Assembly (NCBI RefSeq): GCF_946184425.1
Contig: NZ_CAMHFP010000003.1
Span: forward strand, 24,406-88,405
DNA length: 64,000 bases
Direction: 5' to 3'
Origin: an uncultured Methanobrevibacter sp.
Lineage (GTDB): Archaea > Methanobacteriota > Methanobacteria > Methanobacteriales > Methanobacteriaceae
Below, piece by piece: positions 1 to 8,215 of the stretch (positions are counted from its first letter, which is position 1; each line of letters opens with the position of its first letter). The position numbers and the translations under genes are program-made. The notes beneath the pieces were generated by a model that worked only from the letters and a program-made list of their open reading frames with translations, made no database searches and was not told the origin of the DNA.

Positions 1-909
1 AGAAATACTAAATTTATATTGCCTAATCATTTTTATCAAATGATTTATGTATTGCAAAAATATAATTTAGAATTATTTGAAAAGTTATTAACTTCAGATA
101 ATGTATTTTCTTTGGTTCTAATTATCAAATGCTTGTCCTTTAATCAAATAAATTCATTTTTCATAAATCATGAAATTAAGGAAAAAACATTACTTTGTTT
201 TTTAATGAAGTTTTTAAGAGCATCTTCGGATGATATTGAGAATTATCGTGACATGGTTGTAGAAATGTGTATTTGCTTATATAAATTGAATAAAACTCTC
301 TTCAATGGATTAATGGATATTTTTATGTATAATGAATTTTTCAATGAAGTAATTGGAGTGATGTTTTGCAAACTATCTAAAGATAATCTTAACATTTTAA
401 TTGAATCAATTCCATTGAATGATAATGTTGAATGGATTAATGTTAGGACAAAAATGTTAAATGAATGCAGTGAATGTGAGAATTCTGAATATATTAATGA
501 ATTAATTTATACTAAATGGAATAATCACCTTTCGAATTCGTTTAATGAGAAAAATAAGGGTTTGAATATTCTTTGCACTGATTTTTGTAATTTTATCATT
601 GCTTATTATTTCCATAACTATGATAATGATAAGTTATTGGATTCCATGAAAGAGTTATTTGTTAAGCTTAAAAACTTGGATAGTGAATGGTCATATAATA
701 TTTTACATCATAGAAATAAATTTTTCGTATATTACTCTAAATTATTTATTTTCAGTGTCATTTATGAATTTAATAAGTTGAATGATGATGAAATTAAAGC
801 GTATTATAATGAATTTTATGATGAGTATGTTTTGTTTAAAAAATTTTTAGATAATAAAAAAGAAGACTTTTTAGATAGGTTTGAAGAGAATTTATTGGGT
901 AAATTATAG
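1..909 (+). CDS. Hypothetical helical protein, 5'-truncated by the window edge
   Basis: I do not recognise this protein. The frame is open back to base 1 with no stop, and the track start at base 19 is a TTG with no ribosome-binding site, so the gene almost certainly begins outside the window and only its last 300 or so residues are seen. The visible part is predicted almost entirely alpha-helical, rich in Leu, Phe, Asn and Lys, without membrane segments, cysteine clusters or nucleotide-binding motifs. It ends 42-57 bases before the next gene on the same strand, so the two probably form an operon. Given that neighbour (an ApeA-like HEPN protein) and the defence genes beyond, it could be the C-terminal part of a larger defence protein. 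That role is inferred from context only. Confidence 0.6.
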   Translation, partial: RNTKFILPNHFYQMIYVLQKYNLELFEKLLTSDNVFSLVLIIKCLSFNQINSFFINHEIKEKTLLCFLMKFLRASSDDIENYRDMVVEMCICLYKLNKTLFNGLMDIFMYNEFFNEVIGVMFCKLSKDNLNILIESIPLNDNVEWINVRTKMLNECSECENSEYINELIYTKWNNHLSNSFNEKNKGLNILCTDFCNFIIAYYFHNYDNDKLLDSMKELFVKLKNLDSEWSYNILHHRNKFFVYYSKLFIFSVIYEFNKLNDDEIKAYYNEFYDEYVLFKKFLDNKKEDFLDRFEENLLGKL

Positions 910-966
910 TTTTACAAATATATTTAATAATTTAATTGATTTAAATCATTTATGGGGATATTTATT

Positions 967-2433
967 ATGAATACAAATTTTATTGGATGGGAACTGTTGG
1001 AAAAACCTATTAACATATGTTTATTAGGAGGAGAGTATCTTTTAGAAAATAACATTAATTTATTCAATATAATATTTAAGAGAAATGAAAATTATGAGTT
1101 AACCGCTATCCTAAATGGTTTTATTGATGAAAATATTGGGCGTAAAGTCAATATTTTTTTTAAATCTATTGAGAATAATAAAATTGTCATCAAATCATTA
1201 AATGGGCATGATATTACATTCCAATATAATGTTAGAGATTATAGTTATCATCAGGTTCATTATGCTGTGAAATTAGATATTCTGTATTTGAGAATTGGTG
1301 AAATTGATGAAGAAAAAGTCGAATGGAAATCTAGATGGTATATTAATGGATCCGATTTAATTTTACTAAGGAATCCAATATATACTATAGAAAAGGGTTC
1401 TAATTTTAAAAGGTTAAATGATGTTGGAGAGTTAATTATTAATACAGATTCGGAATTTAATCATTTTGTTTCCAGTTATTTTGTTGTTAAACCAGACACT
1501 CTAAATCAGTTCATTGTATCAAAAATTTCAAATAAATTCAATCCTCAATGGTCTAAAAAGATGAGTATTGATTTTTTTAGAGAATTCGGATTTCACAGTA
1601 AAGAACAAATTAATTTAATTGAAAATGTTTTATCTTTTGCTTTTGGAAGGTCATTAATTGATATTGGGGAAAGTCATTTTGATAAAAATGGTAGTTTAAT
1701 TTATTATAAAGCATATTCTCCAAGAATTTCCCATACCATTAATTTAAAATATATCTGCGATATGGGACCTAATTGTCCATTATTTTATACTTTTTTTGAC
1801 ATGAGACATGAAAATGATTTAGCGTTTATAATTGACAAATGTGAAGAAAGCAATGTTAATTATTATAATGTATTTAATTACTTAAGGGAATCTTTTAATT
1901 TGCCTCCTTTGTCTGAAATTGTTTTAATTGCTGGAGCATTGGAATTTTTAGCAGAAAATTGGTTACAAAATAATTCTAGTGGTAAACATGAGCACATGCC
2001 TCAAGAAGATTTTGAAAATCTAATTTCTGATGAATTAAACAGTTGTCATGAGAAATTTGAAGAATATGGAGTTAAAAGAATTGATGATTTAATGGATAAT
2101 ATTAAAGGAGCATATAAAAAACAAGGTTCCAAAAAATTAGATTTATTTTTTGATGAGTTAGGTATTACTCTGGGGAAAATTGAAGAGCCTGCAATACAGT
2201 ATAGGCATACTCCGGCTCATGGTAGAATAATGAATTTAAAAATGGCTCGAAAATTTTCGTTAAGGACATTGTCCTACAGGTTGTTATTGAATAGATGTAT
2301 ATTGAAATCTTTAAATTTTGAAGGATACTATTGGGATTTTTTCTCTAAATCTTATAAGAATCTAAGTGAATCTATAGATAAAGAAGATTTTAATAAAGTT
2401 CGAGATTCTGTGAAATTTATAAAAGATAATTAG
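967..2433 (+). CDS. ApeA-like protein with C-terminal HEPN-type RNase motif
   Basis: A protein of about 488 residues. I prefer the ATG at 967 over the track ATG at 952 because GGGGA lies about nine bases before it. The N-terminal 180 residues look beta-rich, as in the ApeA N-terminal domain that precedes a HEPN domain in anti-phage proteins. The C-terminal third is helical and carries YRHTPAHG near residue 420, which fits the R-X4-H active-site motif of HEPN ribonucleases. HEPN enzymes of this kind cleave RNA, often tRNA, when phage infection is sensed. The fold assignment is by eye from domain order and the motif, so the family name is moderately supported; the HEPN-like motif is directly visible. 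It sits just downstream of a partial helical protein on the same strand. Confidence 0.6.
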   Translation: MNTNFIGWELLEKPINICLLGGEYLLENNINLFNIIFKRNENYELTAILNGFIDENIGRKVNIFFKSIENNKIVIKSLNGHDITFQYNVRDYSYHQVHYAVKLDILYLRIGEIDEEKVEWKSRWYINGSDLILLRNPIYTIEKGSNFKRLNDVGELIINTDSEFNHFVSSYFVVKPDTLNQFIVSKISNKFNPQWSKKMSIDFFREFGFHSKEQINLIENVLSFAFGRSLIDIGESHFDKNGSLIYYKAYSPRISHTINLKYICDMGPNCPLFYTFFDMRHENDLAFIIDKCEESNVNYYNVFNYLRESFNLPPLSEIVLIAGALEFLAENWLQNNSSGKHEHMPQEDFENLISDELNSCHEKFEEYGVKRIDDLMDNIKGAYKKQGSKKLDLFFDELGITLGKIEEPAIQYRHTPAHGRIMNLKMARKFSLRTLSYRLLLNRCILKSLNFEGYYWDFFSKSYKNLSESIDKEDFNKVRDSVKFIKDN

Positions 2434-2553
2434 TAATTATTCGTCACCTTTATAATCGGGATAATTTTCATTTTTAAATTGGTTGTTAAAATTACCAAAA
2501 TTCTTTTGAGGCATAATACTAATTGTGAATATATGTAAATATTATTAAGATTA

Positions 2554-3357
2554 TTATTCATACGGAATATAAGTCAAATTAAAACTTGAATTATCTTTAA
2601 TCATTCTATAGACTGGGATAGCTCTTATTTCGCAAAGTTTTTTGATATAATATGCATCTTTGTCATCAATTTTATATCCTAAATAAACGGATTTCGGTGT
2701 TAAAAATTTAATATGGGGTTTATTATCATACCATATAATCTTAAATAGTTGTTTTGGATTTTTAAGCATAATTATTCTCCATTCTTGTTCATATTCCCAT
2801 TCTAGAGATTTATTGGTAAATGTTTCGATAGATGATTTTCCAATATCTGCTTTAGCAATTATTTTAGGCAAAATTTCTTTATTTCTTTCTTCTGTGACAT
2901 AAGCTATTGGGAAAAAAATTTCTTTTAGTAAATCATCATCTTTAAAATCATACTCCACACAAATTCCTTTATGTTCGCCCCCATAATGGTGCCACATGGG
3001 TGTTATATCGTTTTTTTCACTGAAACAAGCAATATAAACTCGATTTTTCATATCTTGATTTGCTTCATAAAAAAGGCTTTTAATACCTTTTTTGTCCAAA
3101 TTAGGGTTTCTTATAGGGTTATTATAAAATTCATCTAAATCATATAACAAATCACCTTCGAAAGGGTCATTTAAATCTTTTATTTCTCGCAAATACATTA
3201 AATCATCTAAAATTAATGTTTTTGCATGTTTAACACGTGTATATTGAAAAATTTTTGTTAAGTGCTGATTTTTACAGTCAATCCATTCTTTTTCATTATC
3301 CGCTTCAATTTTAAAATAATTATCAAAAAATTCATTTCTCCATTTTTTTTCTTCCAT
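2554..3357 (-). CDS. DUF2971 family protein
   Basis: A 267-residue soluble protein. It shows the landmarks I associate with DUF2971: an N-terminal segment ending in NDPFEG (residues about 62-67), then YIACFSE, then MWHHYGGEHKGICVEYDF, and an EWR signature (EYEQEWRIIM) near residue 190. The biochemical activity of the family is not established as far as I know, but such genes recur in defence islands and near phage-related loci. It is divergent from the FRG-domain gene starting at 3430, with about 70 bases of very AT-rich DNA between the two starts, so the pair may share a promoter region. Base composition is similar to the rest of the island. Confidence 0.75.
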   Translation of the reverse strand: MEEKKWRNEFFDNYFKIEADNEKEWIDCKNQHLTKIFQYTRVKHAKTLILDDLMYLREIKDLNDPFEGDLLYDLDEFYNNPIRNPNLDKKGIKSLFYEANQDMKNRVYIACFSEKNDITPMWHHYGGEHKGICVEYDFKDDDLLKEIFFPIAYVTEERNKEILPKIIAKADIGKSSIETFTNKSLEWEYEQEWRIIMLKNPKQLFKIIWYDNKPHIKFLTPKSVYLGYKIDDKDAYYIKKLCEIRAIPVYRMIKDNSSFNLTYIPYE

Positions 3358-3429
3358 AGTACTATATTTATTTCACTATTAATAAATAACATAATGTATT
3401 TATTATCTTGAGATAAAAAATTTTATCAT

Positions 3430-4524
3430 ATGTCTTATAATGAATTCATTAAGGAAATTGAAATTAATAATTATGATGATTTAGTTAAGAGTATCCAAGG
3501 AAAATCTAAGAAATGTGATGATCTTCGTGATAAATTTATATTTAGAGGTGTTGAAGATAGTGAGTTTCAGTTAATTCCTTCTGCTCTTCGTGGAGATAAT
3601 ATTAATGATTTTGTTGATGAATCATTTGATATTACCTTATGGATTAATTCAGAAAATGTGGATGAATTTAATTGTATCACTGGAATTAATTTAGAGTATA
3701 GTGAAGGATTATTATATCCTGTTAGATTTAATAAATATCTTGAAGCATTAGATCATGATATTGTCAGTCAAGTTCATTCTTTTGGAGAAATACAGTTTAG
3801 AAAAGAACTCAATGCATTAATGAATTTTTTAAATTATACAGATAAGTCAGGATTAAAAATTCCAATCAAGCAGGAAACACGTGAATTAATCGAACATGAT
3901 ATTCGAAAAAAATTTGATGGAAATTCTCATTGGCCAGATTCTGATTTTTATGAGGTAATATCATTAGCTCAACATTATGGCATACCAACAAGAGCTCTAG
4001 ATTGGTCTTATGATTATAGGGTAGCATTATATTTCGCCGTTAAAAATATATTGGCTGATGATTATTCAATTAATAATACTCCAGATAATGCAGTATTATG
4101 GGCATTTAATTATAAGTATTTTGAAGTTAATCCTATGTATGATACTGCAACACCATTTCCAGTTCAATATTATCGGCCCGAATATAATTCAAATCCAAAT
4201 TTAAATGCTCAAAAAGGTTTGTTTACATTCATTGTTGATGATTTAGATAATATTTCAAAACAGCCATTTGATGAATTTGTTGTAGATAATTTATCTGGAA
4301 AATTGAATGATTTTATTGGATTTAATGGATCAAGCAGAGTTCATTTGCCAGAAGGTGAAAAAGCATTTTATAAATTCATAATTCCTGAAGATATAAAACC
4401 TGAGATTCTTGATGAATTGTATCATGAGGGTTATTCTGAAGAATATTTGTTTCCGGGTTATGGTGGTGTTAAACAATTTGTTGAAAATAGGATTAAATTG
4501 GATAAATTACTTAATAATCTATGA
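3430..4524 (+). CDS. FRG domain-containing protein
   Basis: A 364-residue protein with both hallmarks of the FRG domain: the naming motif FIFRGVEDSEFQLIPSALR (cut here at 19 residues, about positions 37-55) and the downstream block AQHYGIPTRALDWSYDYR near residues 182-199, followed by a hydrophobic ALYFAV strand. FRG-domain proteins are common in prophages and defence islands; their molecular function is not settled. The gene diverges from the DUF2971 gene and has its own stop well before the next feature. The C-terminal 120 residues include YHEGYSEEYLFPGYGGV, a segment I also associate with this family. No signal peptide or membrane segment is visible. Confidence 0.85.
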   Translation: MSYNEFIKEIEINNYDDLVKSIQGKSKKCDDLRDKFIFRGVEDSEFQLIPSALRGDNINDFVDESFDITLWINSENVDEFNCITGINLEYSEGLLYPVRFNKYLEALDHDIVSQVHSFGEIQFRKELNALMNFLNYTDKSGLKIPIKQETRELIEHDIRKKFDGNSHWPDSDFYEVISLAQHYGIPTRALDWSYDYRVALYFAVKNILADDYSINNTPDNAVLWAFNYKYFEVNPMYDTATPFPVQYYRPEYNSNPNLNAQKGLFTFIVDDLDNISKQPFDEFVVDNLSGKLNDFIGFNGSSRVHLPEGEKAFYKFIIPEDIKPEILDELYHEGYSEEYLFPGYGGVKQFVENRIKLDKLLNNL

Positions 4525-4689
4525 TGTTGCAATAGGGTAACTGAAATTTAATGCACTCATGTACGGAGGTATTTTTGACTACAAACTGCTATAATAAGTT
4601 AACCATCCTTATATTTAGTATTTCCACTAAAACCTAATCCCTTAAGAATTTCAAAATCATCTGGGGATGAGTATTCTCCAGATATGTAT

Positions 4690-5721
4690 TTATTTTTTAC
4701 CTTCCAGCCGTTTTATGGATTTAATCAGGTTATCAAAATCAGATTCATAATTTCTATCCTGATCTATTCTGAATTCCTTATACTCATTAATCGCATGGGC
4801 TTTTGCTTCAACAGCTGAAACTTTACCCTTTCCTTCCAGTAGCGGCAGTTGGCTTAATTCAAGATATCCGTAAAGCAATGTTTTCCAGTCTTTCATGAAT
4901 GTTGGTTTTTGGGAATTTGCCCTTGTCTCGGCCAATGTTAAAAAACCGTCAACCAGTGTATTCAGTGAATCCAATTCCATTTCGTTTAAGTAGTTTTTTG
5001 AAATTACCACATCTGCCTGCAGGATTTTTCCATGAGGAGCATCTTCCCATGTTGTAAGTCCCATGTTAACTTTAGTTTTGTCGCTGCGGGATTTTATGAT
5101 TTCAGCGGCAGTCTGGCCGGTTATTGCAAAGAGTAGCATGTTCTGTACTGTGGCAAAGAAGTCTTTTGTTTCGTCGGCATCCAGATTGTAGTCGGCGCTT
5201 GTTGCATATAAATCAGTGATTTTCTGATTGAATCTTCTCTCTGATGCACGTATTTCACGGATTCTTGAAAGCAAATGGTCAAAGTAATCTTTCCCGAATC
5301 TTGAGCCTTTTTTTAATAATTCATCATCCAGTGCAAAACCTTTTACAATATACTCCTTAAGCACGCTTGTCGCCCATCTGCGAAAGTGTGTTGCCTGTTT
5401 GCTGTTTACACGATAGCCGACTGAGATTATGGCATCAAGGTTGTATAATATTGGCTGTGTTTTCGCATCGGGATTTATAATAACGATTCCACTATTAGTG
5501 GAATCGTTCGGATTGAAAGTGACTTCTGATTTTACCAACTCTCCGGACTCAAAAATATTAGTTAAATGTTTGCTTATGGTTTTAATATTTTTACCAAACA
5601 ATTCAGCCATTGTTTTTTGTGTAGTCCACATTGTGTCATTTTCAGAATCAATAATTACCTTTATGGCCACTGCTCCGTCTTCACTGGTGTATAATAATGT
5701 TTTTACAATTTCATTATTCAT
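4690..5721 (-). CDS. RhuM family protein
   Basis: A 343-residue protein typical of the RhuM (virulence protein RhuM) family. The N-terminal part has the phage antirepressor-like signature MWTTQKTMAELFGK, followed by ISKHLTNIFE and the conserved YNLDAIISVGYRVNSKQATH (20 residues) and FRRWAT blocks. The C-terminal half is helical with LTLAETRA near residue 262. The function of RhuM proteins is not known; they are often mobile-element cargo. The gene looks richer in G and C than its neighbours, which suggests a different origin or age. Between its stop and base 4599 the minus strand carries a short open stretch (ending in GNTKYKDG) that resembles a leftover C-terminal fragment of another gene. 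Confidence 0.85.
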   Translation of the reverse strand: MNNEIVKTLLYTSEDGAVAIKVIIDSENDTMWTTQKTMAELFGKNIKTISKHLTNIFESGELVKSEVTFNPNDSTNSGIVIINPDAKTQPILYNLDAIISVGYRVNSKQATHFRRWATSVLKEYIVKGFALDDELLKKGSRFGKDYFDHLLSRIREIRASERRFNQKITDLYATSADYNLDADETKDFFATVQNMLLFAITGQTAAEIIKSRSDKTKVNMGLTTWEDAPHGKILQADVVISKNYLNEMELDSLNTLVDGFLTLAETRANSQKPTFMKDWKTLLYGYLELSQLPLLEGKGKVSAVEAKAHAINEYKEFRIDQDRNYESDFDNLIKSIKRLEGKK

Positions 5722-5843
5722 ATTATAAGCTCCTGCATCTAAAATTAATATAATAATAAGTAGGTTTATAATGTATATAAAGAATTAGAGAGACCATTTG
5801 GTAAGTAATATTTAGCATATCTTTTATTAAAAATCATGATGAT

Positions 5844-6080
5844 ATGATAGAGTTATTAGGTGCAGTTAAATCAATTTTAGAAAATTATTTTGAGGATTGT
5901 GAACCTCATATTCGAATTTCTCATAATCCTGAAACTGGTTCTGAAAAATTAATTATAGTGATTAAAATAACTAATGATGATTCAAATGATTTTATTAAGG
6001 ATTTAATGGCGATTAACTCAAAAATAAGGCCTTTAAAAAAGAAATTTAATTTAATTGGTAGTTTTTTAATTAATGTGTAA
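5844..6080 (+). CDS. Small partner protein of a decayed HEPN module
   Basis: A 78-residue ORF placed six bases before a broken HEPN gene. Its order of predicted elements (helix, strand EKLIIVIKI, helix, strand) matches the second half of the 135-residue protein at 40448-40855, which also sits directly upstream of a broken HEPN gene. I therefore read it as a shortened member of the same partner or antitoxin-like family. This is inference from position and secondary-structure similarity; no named family is recognised. It may itself be an N-terminally truncated remnant, since the partner at 40 kb is almost twice as long. Confidence 0.5.
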   Translation: MIELLGAVKSILENYFEDCEPHIRISHNPETGSEKLIIVIKITNDDSNDFIKDLMAINSKIRPLKKKFNLIGSFLINV

Positions 6081-6085
6081 TCATT

Positions 6086-6497
6086 ATGACTCATTTTGAT
6101 TGGAAAGGTTAGTATAATTTGGCTAAAAAATTATCTAAAAATATTGATGACGAAGCTTCAATTCGTTCAGCTATTAGTAGATGCTATTATTCTGCTTTTG
6201 TTCAGCTAGATATTATTTGGTTGAAGTAAAACATGAATAACATTTATTGGACACTGTAGGGGCGCACACGAATGTATATTCTTTCTTACAAAAATCAGAT
6301 AATTTTAATGAAATGAATTGGGGGAAGTATTAGAAACTTTGTTTGAAAAGAGGTATTGTGCAGATTATGATTGGCGAAAACACTGATTTAGAATTTTTTT
6401 TATCAATGATTTATCTATTGTTGAAACATTAGTTGAAAAAGCATTTTTGAATATGAATGTATTAAACAACAATCCTTCTGATTTTAGAATTCCATAA
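6086..6497 (+). pseudogene. Decayed small HEPN-domain gene (MNT/HEPN-type)
   Basis: Reading across frames restores a small HEPN protein: MTHFDWKG, a TAG stop, then LAKKLSKNIDDEASIRSAIS, RCYYSAFVQ, a frame change, GAHECIFFLTK, more stops, and finally LEVLETLF-like and KRYCADYDWRKH. The SRCYYSAF segment and the R-x-x-ADYD segment are hallmarks of small HEPN (UPF0332-like) proteins that pair with nucleotidyltransferase-type or other antitoxins. At least three in-frame stops and two frame changes separate the blocks, so no product is expected. The end is set at the TAA after the phrase NPSDFRIP. Confidence 0.7.
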
Positions 6498-6573
6498 ATA
6501 TTTTAATTATTTGTTTGTATTTAATAAATGCAAATTTTATCTATGTTTTATAGTATATAATTTCTTAAATTAA

Positions 6574-7239
6574 TTATATTCTAATAAACAATCTCCAAAA
6601 ATCTTCAATCTCTTCCTCATCAAAAACAATAGGATTATTCTCCATACTTTCACCGATTGTAGCTAGTTTAACAATTTCTGCAATATCTTCCCTTTTAACT
6701 CCAAAATTTCTTAAGTTAATCTTACTTTCTGAAATACTACCCAACCAATTCATGATATCATCTATATTATTTCCATCTCATGCATCCAAAAACAGTTCCT
6801 TTTCACTCACATATTTTCAGTTTCTTTTTATCACTTCAAATAATGTTATTGCTACTGCGAAACAATGGTTTATCCCATACATCATTGTCAGGGGTTATGA
6901 TATTGAGTGTGATGCGCTTGCACGTGGTTTGAAAATGCAAGTCCTGCAAAAAATAATCCATAATCACCTGCTTCTATACTCCAGATTATCCAAATCACTT
7001 AAGCCAATGGAGGATACTTTATGATACTTCTCATTGAATTTCTGACCAGTGTTCGAATGTATCTATCTGATGGTTTTGACCAGGTAAGATTCCATTGCAG
7101 GGGATAAAGCGTCAAGATTTGTTGATAATATCATATTCTTATCCATTGTGCTGGTCAGTTCAGCTACTAACCATGATTCCTTTGGATATATGTATTCTGA
7201 ACCTAAATTTAAATTCCATTCATTTATAATTCTATTCAT
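6574..7239 (-). pseudogene. Iron-containing alcohol dehydrogenase remnant
   Basis: The minus strand carries pieces of an iron-containing alcohol dehydrogenase in three frames, in the right order. From the 5' end: MILSTNLDALSPAMESYL (metal and nucleotide domain junction), then FAGLAFSN, then ASASHSISYPLTMMYGINH, which matches the conserved His-bearing HSISYPLT...GI.H block, and last INLRNFGVKREDIAEIVKLA near the C-terminus. An in-frame TAG after LVKTIR and several frame changes disrupt it, and the N-terminal cofactor-binding half is missing. Its 5' end overlaps the TIR gene stop by eight bases. It is a decayed fragment, not a working enzyme. The track ORF at 6752-7024 on the other strand is its shadow. 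Confidence 0.75.
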
Positions 7240-8215
7240 AGATTATATTTTTAAAACTTTCAATTAATTCCTCTGAAATATTATTTTTATGAATTTCATA
7301 AAATCTTCTTAAAATTACTTCTCCATCATTTCCATGTAATTGATTATTTCGTATTACACTATCAACTAATAAATCTATTTGATTTTCATCAAAATCTTCA
7401 AAATAAGGTTCAATATATCTTAATAACTTGTTACATTTATCATAATTCCAATTTAATCGGGGATTGTTTAATTTAGACAAAATGATATTTGTCATTGCAT
7501 AATGGTAATAATTAACAATTTCTTCTTGCATTTGGTTAATATTGCGAATATGCTTAGATTGAATTTTATTTAAAAATCCATAAGATTCTGTTCCATCAAT
7601 AGATAATGGAATTATCATACAACCTCTTTGCAAAGCCATTCCAACTTCCTGACTACAATAATCAGATTTTTTAAAATCATCACTTAATAATGCTATAAAT
7701 ATATCTACTTGTTTTAATTGATTAAATATTTCCTCAGCCCATTCACGAGAAATATTAATGTCTTCATGGGCTAGAAAACCATCAAGTCCAATTTCTTGCA
7801 ATGCATCTTTAATTTGTGCACAATATTCTTTATTTTGGTTTGAATAACTTATAAATGCAATTTTGTTTATTTCTTTTTTGTTATTTGTTGAAAAATCATA
7901 TTGGGCATATAAATCATCGATTTTCCTTGAACTTATGCCATATTTTCTAAATAAATATCGAATCATTTGTATTGCTTCTTCTTCATTATCGTGTAATGCT
8001 TCGGATATTACTCCAATAACATTGTATTCATAATCATCATCACCGAAATATTGACTTCTTGTTAATCTATCATATTCATTAAGTAAATAATCAAATTCAA
8101 AACTTTCTAAAATTGAATACCAATTAATTTGGTTTTCAACAGTTTCATTTTTAAGTAATAATTCACTTATTTCCATTGCTAGTATTTTTAATTCATCAGG
8201 CATTGTCTTCACCAT
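7232..8215 (-). CDS. TIR domain protein coupled to a Gabija-like pair
   Basis: A 327-residue protein with three parts: a helical N-terminal region (about 1-112), a TIR domain (about 117-240) and a helical C-terminal region. The TIR domain begins with NKIAFISYSNQNKEYC, continues with GFLAHEDI and FIALLSDDFKKSDYC, and has SQEVGMALQRG, where the Glu sits where TIR NADases place their catalytic Glu. Such domains typically degrade NAD+ or make cyclic ADP-ribose signals during phage defence. The ATG follows the gajB stop directly (TAAATG). A second ATG at 8203 has GGTGA five bases ahead and may be the real start. Third gene of an operon with GajA-like and GajB-like proteins; an effector role is inferred. 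Confidence 0.88.
   Translation of the reverse strand: MVKTMPDELKILAMEISELLLKNETVENQINWYSILESFEFDYLLNEYDRLTRSQYFGDDDYEYNVIGVISEALHDNEEEAIQMIRYLFRKYGISSRKIDDLYAQYDFSTNNKKEINKIAFISYSNQNKEYCAQIKDALQEIGLDGFLAHEDINISREWAEEIFNQLKQVDIFIALLSDDFKKSDYCSQEVGMALQRGCMIIPLSIDGTESYGFLNKIQSKHIRNINQMQEEIVNYYHYAMTNIILSKLNNPRLNWNYDKCNKLLRYIEPYFEDFDENQIDLLVDSVIRNNQLHGNDGEVILRRFYEIHKNNISEELIESFKNIIYE

Noticed and set aside
2437-2514. 25-codon minus-strand ORF after the DUF2971 gene
   Set aside because: No ribosome-binding site and too short to support; noted only because it is Asn-rich and ends near the DUF2971 gene.
4599-4689. Open minus-strand stretch after the RhuM stop (ends GNTKYKDG)
   Set aside because: No start codon or recognisable family; probably a fragment of a lost gene.
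6752-7024. Plus-strand ORF of 90 residues
   Set aside because: It is antisense to the iron-alcohol-dehydrogenase remnant, whose conserved blocks are on the minus strand.
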